Shown: positions 52,397-64,000 of the stretch, piece by piece | Layout of the letters: the number at the start of each line of letters is the position of its first letter | Numbering within the stretch: position 1 is the first letter of the stretch | Assembly (NCBI RefSeq): GCF_003050935.1 | Contig: NZ_QAOX01000003.1 | Coordinates: forward strand, 452,808-516,807 | From: Luteibacter sp. OK325 | GTDB taxonomy: Bacteria > Pseudomonadota > Gammaproteobacteria > Xanthomonadales > Rhodanobacteraceae | Direction: 5' to 3' | Length of the DNA stretch: 64,000 bases | Made by a program: the position numbers and the translations under genes | The notes under the pieces: model-generated | What the model saw: the letters and a program-made list of their open reading frames with translations, nothing else | What the model was told of the DNA's origin: nothing | Database searches by the model: none

Positions 52397-54412
52397 TTAC
52401 TGGTCCTCGCCGTTATCGTCCGGCGGCAGCTCGCTGCTCGACGGCGCGGCAGGCTGCACGCCCTGCACGGAGCTTGCGCTCGGCGGCGCGGCCTCGGCCG
52501 GTGCGTCGGACAGGGTAATCGGCCCCGGCGGAAGTGCGGTGGGACGGGCGCCGCCCGAGTCGACGACCCACTGGTCGAGGATCTTGCGGGCGATCGGGCC
52601 GGAGTCGGCGGCACCCCAGGCACCCGCCTCGAGCACCACGGCCACGGCGATTTTCGGATCTTCCGCCGGCGTATAGGCGATGAACAGCGCGCGATGGCGG
52701 GTCGCCAGGTAGGCGGTGTTCTTGTTGGTGTCGTACGCGTCCGATTTACGCGAGAAGCGCTCGGCCGTGCCGCTCTTGCCGGCGATGACGAAAGGGAAGC
52801 CGATGCCCAGCTTCTTGCCCGTACCGGCGCCTGAGTTGATCACCGCGATCATGCCCTCGTTCACGGTGTCCCAATCTTGCGGTTTGCGGATGACCGAAGG
52901 TCCCGTCGGCGGGAACGACTGCGGCACACGCGCGGCATCCACGCCGTCCTGCGTATCCATCAGCAAATGCGGCGCATAAGGCACGCCATGGCCAGCAAAG
53001 GTCGCGACGGCATGGGCCAGCTGGATCGGTGTCACCGCCCAGTAGCCCTGGCCGATGCCGGAGATAATCGTTTCGCCCGGGTACCAGCCCGCCTTGCTGT
53101 GCTTCGCCTTCCATTCGCGCGAGGGCAGCACGCCCTCGACTTCGCCGGTGAGGTCGATACCGGTCTTACTGCCGAAGCCCAGGCTACCCATCCAGTGCGC
53201 AAGGCGGTCGATGCCCATGTCGAGCGCGAGCCGGTAAAAATAGGTATTGGTGGACAGTTCGATCGCGCGAACCATGTTCACCGTGCCGTTGCCGCCGCGA
53301 ACGTCGTCGCGGTAGCAGCGACTCTGTCCCGGAATGCAGAACTCACCCGTGGACAGCACCGTATCCGATGGGCGGCGGATACCCATGGTTAGGCCACCCA
53401 GCGCGAGGAACGGCTTCACCGTGGAGCCCGGCGGGTAGACGCCGCGCAAGGCGCGGTTGTACAGCGGCTTGTCCGGCGCCGTCATCAGGTTCTTGTAGTC
53501 GACCGAGCTGATCCCGTTGACGAACAGGTTGGGGTCGAAGTCGGGGACGCTGGCGAAGGCGAGCACCTGGCCATTGCGCGGGTCGATGGCGATCGCCGCG
53601 CCGGAGCGACCGGCCATCGCGTCCAGCGCGGCCTTCTGCAGGCGCACGTCGATGCTGAGGTAGATGTTTTTGCCCGGCGTCGGTGGCGTGGTGTCGAGCA
53701 CGGCCTGGGTGCGCCCGTCCGCATTCACCTCGACCAGCTCGTAGCCCGGCTCGCCGTGCAGCAGCTTTTCGTACGACTTCTCGATACCGATGCGGCCGAT
53801 GTGCGTGGTGCCCTTGTAGCTGGCCTCCTCGTCATCGTCCATGTTGTCCAGATCGTCCACGTCGATGCGGCTCACGTAGCCGATGACATGCGCGAGTGCG
53901 GCTCCCAGCGGATAGCGCCGCGTGAGGTAAGGCACGACATCGACACCAGGGAAACGCCAGCGATTCACGGCGAAGCGACCGATCTCGTCCTCGGTGAGCT
54001 TGAGCTTGAGCGGAATGCCTTCGAAGCGACGACCGAGCTTCACCTGCTTCTTGAACGTCACGATGTCGTCGTCGCTGATCGGCACCACCGCGCCGAGTTT
54101 CTGCAACATGTCGTCCATGTTGGCGACCTGCTCGGGCGTCACTTCGAGGCGGAAGGCGGGCACGTTGTCGGCGAGCAGGACGCCGTTGCGATCGTAGATA
54201 AGCCCGCGCGCGGGTGGGATCGAACGCGGCTTCACGCGGTTCTGTTCGGAGCGCGTCGCGAACTCGTCGTGATGGAACACCTGCAGGTAAACGTAGCGGC
54301 TGCACACGGCGATGAGGCCGAGCAGGAGCAGGAAGAAGCCGGCCAGGGCGCGCCGACGGAACAGCGCCACCTCGCCACGGACCTCCTTGATCGAGGCGCG
54401 CCGCCGGCTCAT
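52397..54412 (-). CDS. mrdA: Penicillin-binding protein 2, elongasome transpeptidase
   Basis: A 671-residue class B transpeptidase that cross-links new side-wall peptidoglycan with RodA. A cytosolic tail and membrane segment (23-43) lead to the dimerisation region with NRVKPRSIPPARGLIYDRNG, and a transpeptidase domain with active-site S330-T-V-K333, STN in ELSTNTYFY and KSGT in AGKSGTAERF. The C-terminal 50 residues are a Pro/Ser-rich tail. ATG 54412 overlaps the mreD stop as ATGA; the open frame continuing to 54604 lies inside mreD and is not coding. Confidence 0.95.
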   Translation of the reverse strand: MSRRRASIKEVRGEVALFRRRALAGFFLLLLGLIAVCSRYVYLQVFHHDEFATRSEQNRVKPRSIPPARGLIYDRNGVLLADNVPAFRLEVTPEQVANMDDMLQKLGAVVPISDDDIVTFKKQVKLGRRFEGIPLKLKLTEDEIGRFAVNRWRFPGVDVVPYLTRRYPLGAALAHVIGYVSRIDVDDLDNMDDDEEASYKGTTHIGRIGIEKSYEKLLHGEPGYELVEVNADGRTQAVLDTTPPTPGKNIYLSIDVRLQKAALDAMAGRSGAAIAIDPRNGQVLAFASVPDFDPNLFVNGISSVDYKNLMTAPDKPLYNRALRGVYPPGSTVKPFLALGGLTMGIRRPSDTVLSTGEFCIPGQSRCYRDDVRGGNGTVNMVRAIELSTNTYFYRLALDMGIDRLAHWMGSLGFGSKTGIDLTGEVEGVLPSREWKAKHSKAGWYPGETIISGIGQGYWAVTPIQLAHAVATFAGHGVPYAPHLLMDTQDGVDAARVPQSFPPTGPSVIRKPQDWDTVNEGMIAVINSGAGTGKKLGIGFPFVIAGKSGTAERFSRKSDAYDTNKNTAYLATRHRALFIAYTPAEDPKIAVAVVLEAGAWGAADSGPIARKILDQWVVDSGGARPTALPPGPITLSDAPAEAAPPSASSVQGVQPAAPSSSELPPDDNGEDQ

Positions 54413-54900
54413 GTGTCGTGGATGCGCAGGCGGGCGCGCAGGTCGTCGAGGATCAGGAAGACGAACGGCCACAGCGCCGCGCCGACCAGCGGCGAGATCC
54501 AGTACTCCGGCGGCGGCAGCGGATCGCCGCCGAATATCCGGATGAGCAGAAGGAGCACGCGGTCGTTCAGCAGCAGGGCAAGCACGGCCAGCGACTGCTG
54601 CCACATGGGGAAGAAGCGCAGCCGCGAGCGGAAACGCAGCGCGATGAAGACCATCGCCGTGAGGCGCAGCGCCTGCTCACCCAGCAGCACGCCGTCGAAC
54701 AGATCCGCGCCCACGCCAAGGCAGAACGCCAGGCCGAGGGTGACGCGGTCGCCCGACTGCAGGCACCAGTACAACAGGATCAGCGCCGGCCAGTACGGCT
54801 TGAACGGCGTGAGCGGCCCCGGCAGCGGGATCAGCATCAGGAACAGCGACAGCAACAACGTCGCGGCGAACCACAGCTGGCGGACACGCAGCTTGTTCAT
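54409..54900 (-). CDS. mreD: Rod-shape protein MreD
   Basis: A 163-residue inner-membrane protein with five predicted helices, part of the elongasome. It has the MreD pattern of short loops with RPYWPALILLYW-like helix (here PYWPALILLYW), and GVGADLFDGVLLGEQAL in the middle. Both ends overlap neighbours by ATGA: its start lies in the mreC stop (54897-54900) and its stop in the mrdA start. Order mreC-mreD-mrdA-rodA supports the call. Confidence 0.92.
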   Translation of the reverse strand: MNKLRVRQLWFAATLLLSLFLMLIPLPGPLTPFKPYWPALILLYWCLQSGDRVTLGLAFCLGVGADLFDGVLLGEQALRLTAMVFIALRFRSRLRFFPMWQQSLAVLALLLNDRVLLLLIRIFGGDPLPPPEYWISPLVGAALWPFVFLILDDLRARLRIHDT

Positions 54901-55916
54901 GGCTTCGTCCCCGCGGCGGGTGTCGACGACGTAGCGCGTGCGGGCACCGGTGTCGCGGTCGGCGAGGTCACCTTTGGCAAAGTCGGGGCGACGGGCACCG
55001 TCGGCGCGTTCGGATCCGGCGCCAGGCCGGCCGGCGGTCCCGCATTCGGGGCGAGCGGCGGCGGACCGTCCTGCTCGGCCAGGTCGTGCAGGAGAAGGAC
55101 GTCCTCGCTGCGATCGAGATCGGCGGCGGGTTTGGCCTGTGCGGACAGGAAGGTGCCTGACGGGGTCTGCGCCACGTCGCGAACCTCACCCACGGGGAAT
55201 CCCGGCGGGAAACGCCCGCCCAGGCCGGAGGTGACCAGTTTGTCGCCTGCCTGCACATCGGCGGAGACGGGAATATTGGGCAGCACCAGCATGTCGCCGC
55301 CACGTGAGCCATAGGCCACCGTGCGCAGGCCGGTGCGTTCCACGGTCACGGGGATGGCATGGTTCGGGTCGGTGATCAGCATGGCCACCGAGGTGGTCGG
55401 CATCACTTCGACGACCTGGCCCATCACGCCACGCGCGTCGATCACCACCTGGCCGGCCTGCACCTTGTCGCGCGCACCGACGTTGAGCACGATCCGGTGC
55501 CGGAAGGCCCCCACGTCCACTCCGATGAGGCGCGCGAGCTGCACGTTGAGCGAGAGGCTATGCTGGGTATCGAGCAGTTCCTTGAGGCGCTGGTTCTGCT
55601 CGGCCACCGAGGCCATGCGGTTGAGCTTGGCATTGGCCAGCAGCAGGTCTTCACGCAGGCGCTGGTTGGCCTCGGTGAGGCGCTGGCGATCGGCGAACGC
55701 CACCGTCGCCGCCTGGAAGCCCTGCGACGGCAGACCGGCGATCCGGTAGATCGGTTCGACCACGATGGACAGCCCGTAACGGACGTTACTGAGCCAGCCG
55801 CCGCGGTGATCGAGCACCATGAGCACGCAGGCGAGCACGAGATAGACGATAAGACGCAGGGTCCCCGCCACACCGGGCGCGAACAGCGGCGACTGCTCGT
55901 CGCGATTGAGGGCCAT
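54897..55916 (-). CDS. mreC: Rod-shape protein MreC
   Basis: A 339-residue bitopic protein that links the MreB filament to PBP2 in the periplasm. One membrane helix at 18-38, a coiled coil at about 65-110 (RQRLTEANQRLREDLLLANA), then a two-barrel beta domain with GVMGQVVEVMPTTSVAML and GGRFPPGFPVGEV. The last 70 residues are an Ala/Pro-rich extension, longer than in E. coli, as in xanthomonads. It lies 41 bases after mreB. Confidence 0.94.
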   Translation of the reverse strand: MALNRDEQSPLFAPGVAGTLRLIVYLVLACVLMVLDHRGGWLSNVRYGLSIVVEPIYRIAGLPSQGFQAATVAFADRQRLTEANQRLREDLLLANAKLNRMASVAEQNQRLKELLDTQHSLSLNVQLARLIGVDVGAFRHRIVLNVGARDKVQAGQVVIDARGVMGQVVEVMPTTSVAMLITDPNHAIPVTVERTGLRTVAYGSRGGDMLVLPNIPVSADVQAGDKLVTSGLGGRFPPGFPVGEVRDVAQTPSGTFLSAQAKPAADLDRSEDVLLLHDLAEQDGPPPLAPNAGPPAGLAPDPNAPTVPVAPTLPKVTSPTATPVPARATSSTPAAGTKP

Positions 55917-55957
55917 GGCTCAGCGCGTTCCGGCCAGCGCGCCGTCGCGCGCGGCCA

Positions 55958-57034
<1,077 letters not shown>

Positions 57035-57273
57035 TTAGCGTGCGAGTCTAGATTGGCCTTATCCCCCACGCAAGGGCGGAGAAGTTAAGAAAGCCTTGTA
57101 AGTCCGGGTGATGCGAAGGGATTCTGTTCCATTCCCGTAATTCTGTACGACTCCGGTAGTCGCCTCCGCGCCCGATTTTGGGTACGATCCGTCGGTTTGC
57201 CGGACCCGTCGCGTCCGGCGCCCGCTGCGACCGGGTCACGGTCGCACCACTATCTCTTCCAGGGTCACCAACC

Positions 57274-58209
57274 ATGACTGCCGTTATCTGCGGATCGCTC
57301 GCCTACGACACCATCATGGTGTTCCAGGACCAGTTCAAGAATCACATCATTCCGGACCAGGTCCATATCCTGAATGTGTCGTTCCTGGTGCCGGCCATGC
57401 GCCGTGAATTCGGCGGCTGCGCCGGCAATATCGCGTACAACCTGAAGCTGCTCGGCGGCGCGCCGATGCCGGTGGCCACCGTCGGCCAGGATTTCGCGCC
57501 GTATCGCGCGCACCTGGAGAAGTTCGGCATCCGCCTCGACGGCGTTCGCCAGTTCGACGACCAGTTCACCCCGCAGTGCTTCATCACCACCGACCTGGAC
57601 AACAACCAGATCACCGCTTTCCATCCCGGTGCGATGTCCAGCGCACACGAGAACCACGTGCGTGACATCCCGGACTACTCGTTCGGCATCGTCGCACCGG
57701 ACGGTCGCGAAGCGATGCTGCAGCACGTGGACGAATTCGCCGCGCGTGGCGTGCCCTTCATTTTCGATCCGGGCCAGGCGATGCCGCTGTTCAATGGCGA
57801 CGAATTCCGCTCGATGATCGAAAAGTCGACGTACGTCATCGTCAACGATTACGAGTCGCAGCTGCTGCAGCAGCGCACGGGCTGGAGCGCGGACGACATC
57901 GCGTCGAAGGTCACCGCGTACATCATCACGCAGGGCCCGCGCGGCTCGCTCATCCACGTCGGTGGCGAGATCATCACGGTGCCGCCGGCACGCGAGCGCA
58001 AGGTCGTCGACCCGACCGGTTGCGGCGACGCTTATCGCGCCGGCCTGATCTTCGGCATCATGAAGAACTACGACTGGAAGACCATCGGCAACATGGCCTC
58101 GCTCATGGGCGCACTGAAGGTCGAACATCCCGGCACGCAGAACCAGTACTTCACGTACGAGCAGTTCGCCACGGAGTTCAAGGATCAGTTCGGTTACGAG
58201 CTGGCCTAA
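57274..58209 (+). CDS. PfkB-family carbohydrate/adenosine kinase
   Basis: A 311-residue ribokinase-like kinase. Seen: ICGSLAYDTI at the N-terminus, the substrate-loop motif EFGGCAGNIAYNLKLLGG at 45-62, and the ATP/anion-hole motif VVDPTGCGDAYRAGLIFG near the end with the catalytic Asp in GCGD. The motif set is that of bacterial adenosine kinases, whose likely job is nucleoside salvage, but sugar kinases share it. Start is ATG 57274, the first ATG before the conserved strand. It stands alone and ends at a strong terminator shared with the convergent glpK. Confidence 0.85.
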   Translation: MTAVICGSLAYDTIMVFQDQFKNHIIPDQVHILNVSFLVPAMRREFGGCAGNIAYNLKLLGGAPMPVATVGQDFAPYRAHLEKFGIRLDGVRQFDDQFTPQCFITTDLDNNQITAFHPGAMSSAHENHVRDIPDYSFGIVAPDGREAMLQHVDEFAARGVPFIFDPGQAMPLFNGDEFRSMIEKSTYVIVNDYESQLLQQRTGWSADDIASKVTAYIITQGPRGSLIHVGGEIITVPPARERKVVDPTGCGDAYRAGLIFGIMKNYDWKTIGNMASLMGALKVEHPGTQNQYFTYEQFATEFKDQFGYELA

Positions 58210-58214
58210 GTTTC

Positions 58215-58239
58215 TTGTAGGAGCCGATTCATCGGCGAA
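58215..58239. repeat. Single REP element
   Basis: One direct CCGATTCATCGG element between the kinase stop and the terminator. Confidence 0.9.
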
Positions 58240-58240
58240 A

Positions 58241-58290
58241 GGCACAAAAAAAGGGGCGGCGCATCACTGCGCCGCCCCTTTTTTTGTGCC
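58241..58290. terminator. Bidirectional intrinsic terminator between convergent genes
   Basis: An 11-bp perfect stem (58253-58263 with 58268-58278, GGGGCGGCGCA) and a 4-base loop, flanked by seven A and seven T, and outside them GGCAC pairing with GTGCC. It serves both the kinase and the glpK transcript. Confidence 0.95.
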
Positions 58291-58296
58291 ACCACG

Positions 58297-58405
58297 TGTG
58301 GGAGCCGGCTATGCCGGCGATTGTAGGAGCCGCTTCAGCGGCGAAGCCCGCGACAGCGGGCAATCTTGCCGCAAGCACCCAGTCGCCGATGAATCGGCTC
58401 CCGCA
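58297..58405. repeat. REP group downstream of glpK
   Basis: A CCGGCTATGCCGG element, a CCGCTTCAGCGG element, a CCCGCGACAGCGGG hairpin and an inverted CCGATGAATCGG element: all three stem classes in one group. Confidence 0.9.
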
Positions 58406-58414
58406 CAAAGCACA

Positions 58415-60783
<2,369 letters not shown>

Positions 60784-60828
60784 GATCCGTCTCTCCATCG
60801 GGTTTCATGACTGGGAAGCGCCAGGGCG

Positions 60829-62340
60829 CTACGGGTGGGTGGCAGCCCCCTGGGGGACGCGCCGGTTCAGGTACTCGGTAAGGCGACGCACGTCGTCAGC
60901 GCCGACGCGCAGGCCGATCTTGCTTCGGCGCCAGAGGATGTCTTCGGCTTCGGTCACCCATTCGTGGCGGACCAGGTAATCCACCTCCGCCTGGTACAGG
61001 TCCGAACCGAAATGCTCGCCCAGTGCGGCGAGGCCGTTGGCTTCGCCCAGCAGGTCGCGGGCGCGCGTGCCGTACATATGGGTGAGGCGCCACGCGAAGG
61101 TTTCGGGCAGCCACGGGCGCGACGAGCGGATGTCGTCGGTCAGTGCGTCGATATCGCGTTCGCCGCCACCGGGCAGTGGACGCGCGTCGGCCGTCCACGC
61201 AGGCTTGTCGTTCCCCAGCAGCGGGGCGAGCTTGTCGACGGCTTCTTCGGAGAGCTTGCGGAAGGTGGTGAGCTTGCCGCCGAACACATTCAGCAGCGGC
61301 GCGCCGTCCGTATCGATGTCGAGGAGGTAGTCGCGCGTCACTTCCGAAGCGCTGCCGGATTCGTCCTGTAACAGCGGGCGCACGCCGCTATAGCTCCAGA
61401 CCACATCGGAAGGCGTGAGCTGCTTCTTGAAGTAGCGGTTCACGGCCTCGCACAGGTATTGGGTCTCTTCCGCTTCGATGACCGGGTGCGACGGATCCGC
61501 CTTGTATTCGATATCCGTGGTGCCAATCAGCGTGAAGTCGCGCTCGTACGGAATGGCGAAGACGATGCGGCGGTCCGGCTGCTGGAAGATATACGCGTAA
61601 CGGTGATCGAAGATCTTCGGTACGACGATGTGGCTGCCCTTGATCAGGCGCAGCGTATGGGAGTGTTTCAGATGGACCACATCGTCGAGAAAGCTCGCCG
61701 CCCAGGGGCCGGCGGCATTCACCAGCGCGCGTGCCTTCACGAAGTGGCGGCTACCGTCACGTGCCTCGAGTTCGGCCGTCCAGCCATCCGCATCGCGACG
61801 CGCGCTGATGCACTTCGTATGCGTCTCGACCTTCGCGCCACGATGCACGGCATCCATCGCGTTGAGCACGACAAGACGGGCGTCCTGCACCCAGGCATCG
61901 GAGTAGACAAAACCCTGGTGGAACTCACTGCGCAGCGGCTCACCGGTGACGTGCTTGGCAAAGCGCACGCGACGCGAACCTGGCAATGTGCGGCGACCGC
62001 GCCCCAGATGGTCATAGAGGAACAGCCCGATGCGAATCATCCATGCCGGGCGCAGATGCGGCTGGTGCGGAAGAATGAAACGCAGCGGCCAGATGATGTG
62101 CGGCGCTGCCCTGAGCAACACCTCGCGCTCGGCGAGTGCCTTGCCGACAAGCGCGAACTCGAACTGCTCGAGATAGCGCAGGCCACCGTGGATCAGCTTG
62201 GTCGCGGCACTCGATGTATGCGAGGCCAGGTCGTCACGCTCGCATAGCCACACCGACAGCCCGCGTCCTACCGCGTCACGCGCGATACCGACGCCATTGA
62301 CGCCACCACCAACCACAAGAACATCGACCTGGTCGACCAT
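60829..62340 (-). CDS. glpD: Aerobic glycerol-3-phosphate dehydrogenase (GlpD)
   Basis: A 503-residue membrane-associated flavoenzyme that oxidises glycerol 3-phosphate to dihydroxyacetone phosphate and passes electrons to quinone. The FAD-binding motif is VLVVGGGVNGVGIARDA at the N-terminus; SSAATKLIHGGLRYLEQFEF follows, and GTTDIEY and FGGKLTTFRKLSE lie later. CGGAG stands 7 bases before ATG 62340; the frame upstream to 62448 is leader DNA with operators. First gene of glpD-glpF-glpK. Confidence 0.96.
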   Translation of the reverse strand: MVDQVDVLVVGGGVNGVGIARDAVGRGLSVWLCERDDLASHTSSAATKLIHGGLRYLEQFEFALVGKALAEREVLLRAAPHIIWPLRFILPHQPHLRPAWMIRIGLFLYDHLGRGRRTLPGSRRVRFAKHVTGEPLRSEFHQGFVYSDAWVQDARLVVLNAMDAVHRGAKVETHTKCISARRDADGWTAELEARDGSRHFVKARALVNAAGPWAASFLDDVVHLKHSHTLRLIKGSHIVVPKIFDHRYAYIFQQPDRRIVFAIPYERDFTLIGTTDIEYKADPSHPVIEAEETQYLCEAVNRYFKKQLTPSDVVWSYSGVRPLLQDESGSASEVTRDYLLDIDTDGAPLLNVFGGKLTTFRKLSEEAVDKLAPLLGNDKPAWTADARPLPGGGERDIDALTDDIRSSRPWLPETFAWRLTHMYGTRARDLLGEANGLAALGEHFGSDLYQAEVDYLVRHEWVTEAEDILWRRSKIGLRVGADDVRRLTEYLNRRVPQGAATHP

Positions 62341-62760
62341 CGCGCACTCCGCTTGGCTGGAGGCACCCTTACTGAGAGGGGAATAGCCGATGTTCGGCTG
62401 CGTTCGTTTTTCCTTACGGAAGCACCCGTTGGGCGCATAAACGAACATTTCACACGGTCAGCAAGCGGTGCCTGCGTTAAAAGTGAGCATATTCGAACAC
62501 AAACGAACATGGCACGCTGCAGTGCAGCGCACGGTCTGTTTGAAACAGGCCGGGACGACAACAATAAGTCTTTGAAAGTGGGGCGTCTTGTACCCGCGGA
62601 ACGAAATCGCCGCTGAAGCGGCTCCCACAGAAAATCCGCATGACCATCGCGATCTTCCGTAGGAGCCGCTTCAGCGGCGAGCTCGTTTCCCTGTAGGAGC
62701 CGTTTCAGCGGCGAGCACCTTTCTCTGTAGGAGCCGCTTCAGCGGCGAAACCCGCCCGCC
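62341..62760. promoter_or_regulatory. glpD control region with candidate GlpR sites
   Basis: TGTTCG at 62391 is repeated as CGTTCG at 62401, and its complement CGAACA occurs at 62442, 62494 and 62504. In both pairs the spacing is exactly 10 bp, one helical turn. This motif resembles the half-site of enterobacterial GlpR operators. The sites lie 50-170 bases before the glpD start, so GlpR probably represses glpD-glpF-glpK here. The rest of the region (62605-62755) holds REP elements. Confidence 0.6.
62605..62755. repeat. REP array, four elements
   Basis: One inverted CCGCTGAAGCGG element (62608-62630) and three direct elements at about 62661, 62695 and 62730, spaced about 34-35 bases; the second has CCGTTTCAGCGG, a one-sided stem change. 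Confidence 0.9.
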
Positions 62761-63531
62761 TCAGTCCCCAGCAACATGCAACTGCGTCCCCGCCGCCTCA
62801 AGCACCGGCAGCAACGCATCCGGCGGCGTCTTGTCGGTGAACCAGGCGTCCACGCGCGAAAAGTCCCCCAGCCGCACCATCGCGTTGCGCCCGATCTTCG
62901 TATGGTCCGCGCCCAGGTACACCTGCCGCGAATGCTCGATGATCGCCTGCGCGACGCGCACTTCGTGAAAATCGAAATCCAGCAGCGTTCCGTCCAGCTC
63001 GATACCCGAGATGCCGATGATTCCGTAGTCGACCTTGAACTGGCGAATGAGCTCGATCGTCGCTTCGCCAGTCACCCCACGGTCGCGGCCGCGCACGACA
63101 CCGCCGGCGACGATGACCTCGAAGGTCGGGTTGTCGCTCAGGAGCAGCGCGATGTTGAGGTTGTTAGTGATGACGCGCAGATCGCGATGCTCGAGCAACG
63201 CACGGCCGACACCCTCGTTGGTGGTGCCGAGGTTGATGAAGAGCGATGAGCCGTCTGGAATCTGCTTCGCGATCGAGGCCGCGATACGGTTCTTCTCCGC
63301 GGCCTGCAACGTCTGGCGTGCCGCGTAGGCGACATTCTCGACGCTCGATGAGGGACTCACGCCGCCGTGGTAACGGCGAATGAGGCCGCTGTCCGACAGC
63401 AGGTTGAGGTCACGACGAATGGTCTGTGGCGCCACGTCGAAATGGCTGGCCAGTTCGTCGACGCCCACGAAGCCTTCGCGATGCACGATCGCGATGAGCT
63501 CTTCCTGGCGGCGGTTCAATCGTGGGTCCAT
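62761..63531 (-). CDS. glpR: DeoR-family glycerol-3-phosphate repressor (GlpR)
   Basis: A 256-residue regulator. Helix-turn-helix at about 5-60 (NRRQEELIAIVHREGFVGV then APQTIRRDLNLLSDSGLIRR), followed by a sugar-phosphate-binding isomerase-like domain with INLGTTNEGVGRALL and YLGADHTKIGR. In E. coli GlpR represses glp genes until glycerol 3-phosphate binds. Two adjacent ATGs (63534 and 63531) are possible; GGAA is better spaced for the second. It is upstream of glpD in the same direction, with the operator region between. Confidence 0.92.
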   Translation of the reverse strand: MDPRLNRRQEELIAIVHREGFVGVDELASHFDVAPQTIRRDLNLLSDSGLIRRYHGGVSPSSSVENVAYAARQTLQAAEKNRIAASIAKQIPDGSSLFINLGTTNEGVGRALLEHRDLRVITNNLNIALLLSDNPTFEVIVAGGVVRGRDRGVTGEATIELIRQFKVDYGIIGISGIELDGTLLDFDFHEVRVAQAIIEHSRQVYLGADHTKIGRNAMVRLGDFSRVDAWFTDKTPPDALLPVLEAAGTQLHVAGD

Positions 63532-63628
63532 CATTCTTCCGTTACTGCACGACACGCCAACATGATGCCGGGTCGCAACGAGAGTGTCATGCGGCGGTTG
63601 CGATGAGGCCGGGTATATCTGCCTTTGT

Positions 63629-63712
63629 GTAGGAGCCGATTCATCGGCGAAAGGCAGGTTTCAGTGAGCTGGCCCGCTACCGCGGGATCGCCGATAAATC
63701 GGCTCCCACAGG
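63629..63712. repeat. REP pair (BIME)
   Basis: A direct CCGATTCATCGG element and an inverted CCGATAAATCGG element around a CCCGCTACCGCGGG hairpin. Confidence 0.9.
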
Positions 63713-63732
63713 GGCAAGAAGGTAAATCGCAG

Positions 63733-63772
63733 GCAAAGAAAAACCCGCCACGATTGCTCGTAGCGGGTGTTT
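63733..63772 (-). terminator. Distal rRNA-operon terminator
   Basis: On the minus strand, ACCCGCTACGA and TCGTGGCGGGT pair around a short loop and run into TTTTTCTTTG. It is the third and most distant of three similar terminators after the 5S gene, with a different stem from the other two. Confidence 0.82.
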
Positions 63773-63780
63773 CAGTATAA

Positions 63781-63952
63781 GGCCCCTGGCGGTGACCTGT
63801 TGCGGGTCTTGCGCTGCGCGCAAAGAAAAACCCGCCTTCTTTCGAAGACGGGTTGTTCCGGTATAAGGCCCCTGGCGGTGACCTGTTGCGGGTCTTGCGC
63901 TGCGCGCAAAGAAAAACCCGCCTTCTTTCGAAGACGGGTTGTTCCGGTATAA
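63781..63952 (-). repeat. Two 86-bp tandem units, each a 5S tail plus a terminator
   Basis: Units 63781-63866 and 63867-63952 are practically identical. Each holds, on the minus strand, a GC-rich hairpin with GAAA loop (AACCCGTCTTC with GAAGGCGGGTT) followed by TTTCTTTG, then GCGCGCAGCGC, and ends with AGGTCACCGCCAGGGGCC, the last 18 bases of the adjoining 5S gene. They are terminators 1 and 2 of the rRNA operon. Confidence 0.88.
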
Positions 63953-64000
63953 GGCCCCTGGCGGTGACCTACTCTTGCATGGCTTGAGCCACACTACCAT
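63953..64000 (-). rRNA. rrf: 5S rRNA, 3' end (partial)
   Basis: Read on the minus strand, the final 48 bases begin ATGGTAGTGTGGCTCAAGCC and go on to AAGAGTAGGTCACCGCCAGG, the standard 3' third of gammaproteobacterial 5S rRNA. The 5' part and the rest of the rRNA operon lie beyond the right edge. A terminator array follows downstream. Confidence 0.92.

Overview
The window looks like a chromosome segment of a high-GC gammaproteobacterium of the Xanthomonadales/Lysobacterales, most likely Rhodanobacteraceae (Luteibacter/Dyella-like). The grounds are the split class II ribonucleotide reductase (nrdJa/nrdJb), a lipoyl-bearing Lpd beside AceF, the order mreBCD-mrdA-rodA-mltB-rlpA-dac-ybeD-lipB-lipA, and many REP palindromes with a GTGGGAG head. 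Genus is an inference from gene content only.

Layout. 1-6.8 kb is a visibly lower-GC island: an unidentified gene running off the left edge, about 1.2 kb without a supported gene, then a compact restriction-type cassette. It has a MORC/MutL-like GHKL ATPase, an SF2 helicase and a PD-(D/E)XK-like nuclease joined by ATGA overlaps, plus a convergent beta-class DNA methyltransferase whose stop overlaps the nuclease stop. 6.9-11.1 kb is the nrdJ operon with a histone-H1-like gene between its halves. 11.5-31 kb is mostly housekeeping: DegQ-like protease, a PstS-LysM protein, HAD phosphatase, M17 aminopeptidase, alpha/beta hydrolase, trpE, a sortase-type two-component pair (pdsS/pdsR), two Sel1-like paralogues, rpe, a DjlA-like protein, cytochrome c, purC and Mpo1-like. 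31.6-36.1 kb holds a DUF2061 gene under a promoter overlapping a Fur box, an agarase-like glycoside hydrolase, an amino-acid permease and a REP-associated tyrosine transposase (RAYT). 36.1-45.8 kb carries lpd, aceF, an mscS-type channel, prc, lipA, lipB and ybeD. 45.8-57 kb is the cell-wall elongation and septum cluster, interrupted by one secreted beta-propeller-like gene. 57-63.5 kb has a PfkB kinase and the glycerol regulon glpR-glpD-glpF-glpK. The right edge is the 3' end of a 5S rRNA on the minus strand, followed by a repeated terminator array.

How it fits together. Lipoate synthesis (lipA/lipB) serves the lipoyl domains of AceF and Lpd. MreBCD, PBP2, RodA, MltB, RlpA and the DD-carboxypeptidase build and trim the wall. 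GlpF, GlpK and GlpD import, phosphorylate and oxidise glycerol under GlpR. Nearly every intergenic gap carries REP or BIME elements of three stem classes with one common head; in two places these REPs appear to have become part of genes, giving the start and ribosome-binding site of the glycoside hydrolase and the signal-peptide n-region of RlpA. The best candidate for a little-studied system is the MORC-helicase-nuclease-methyltransferase cassette.
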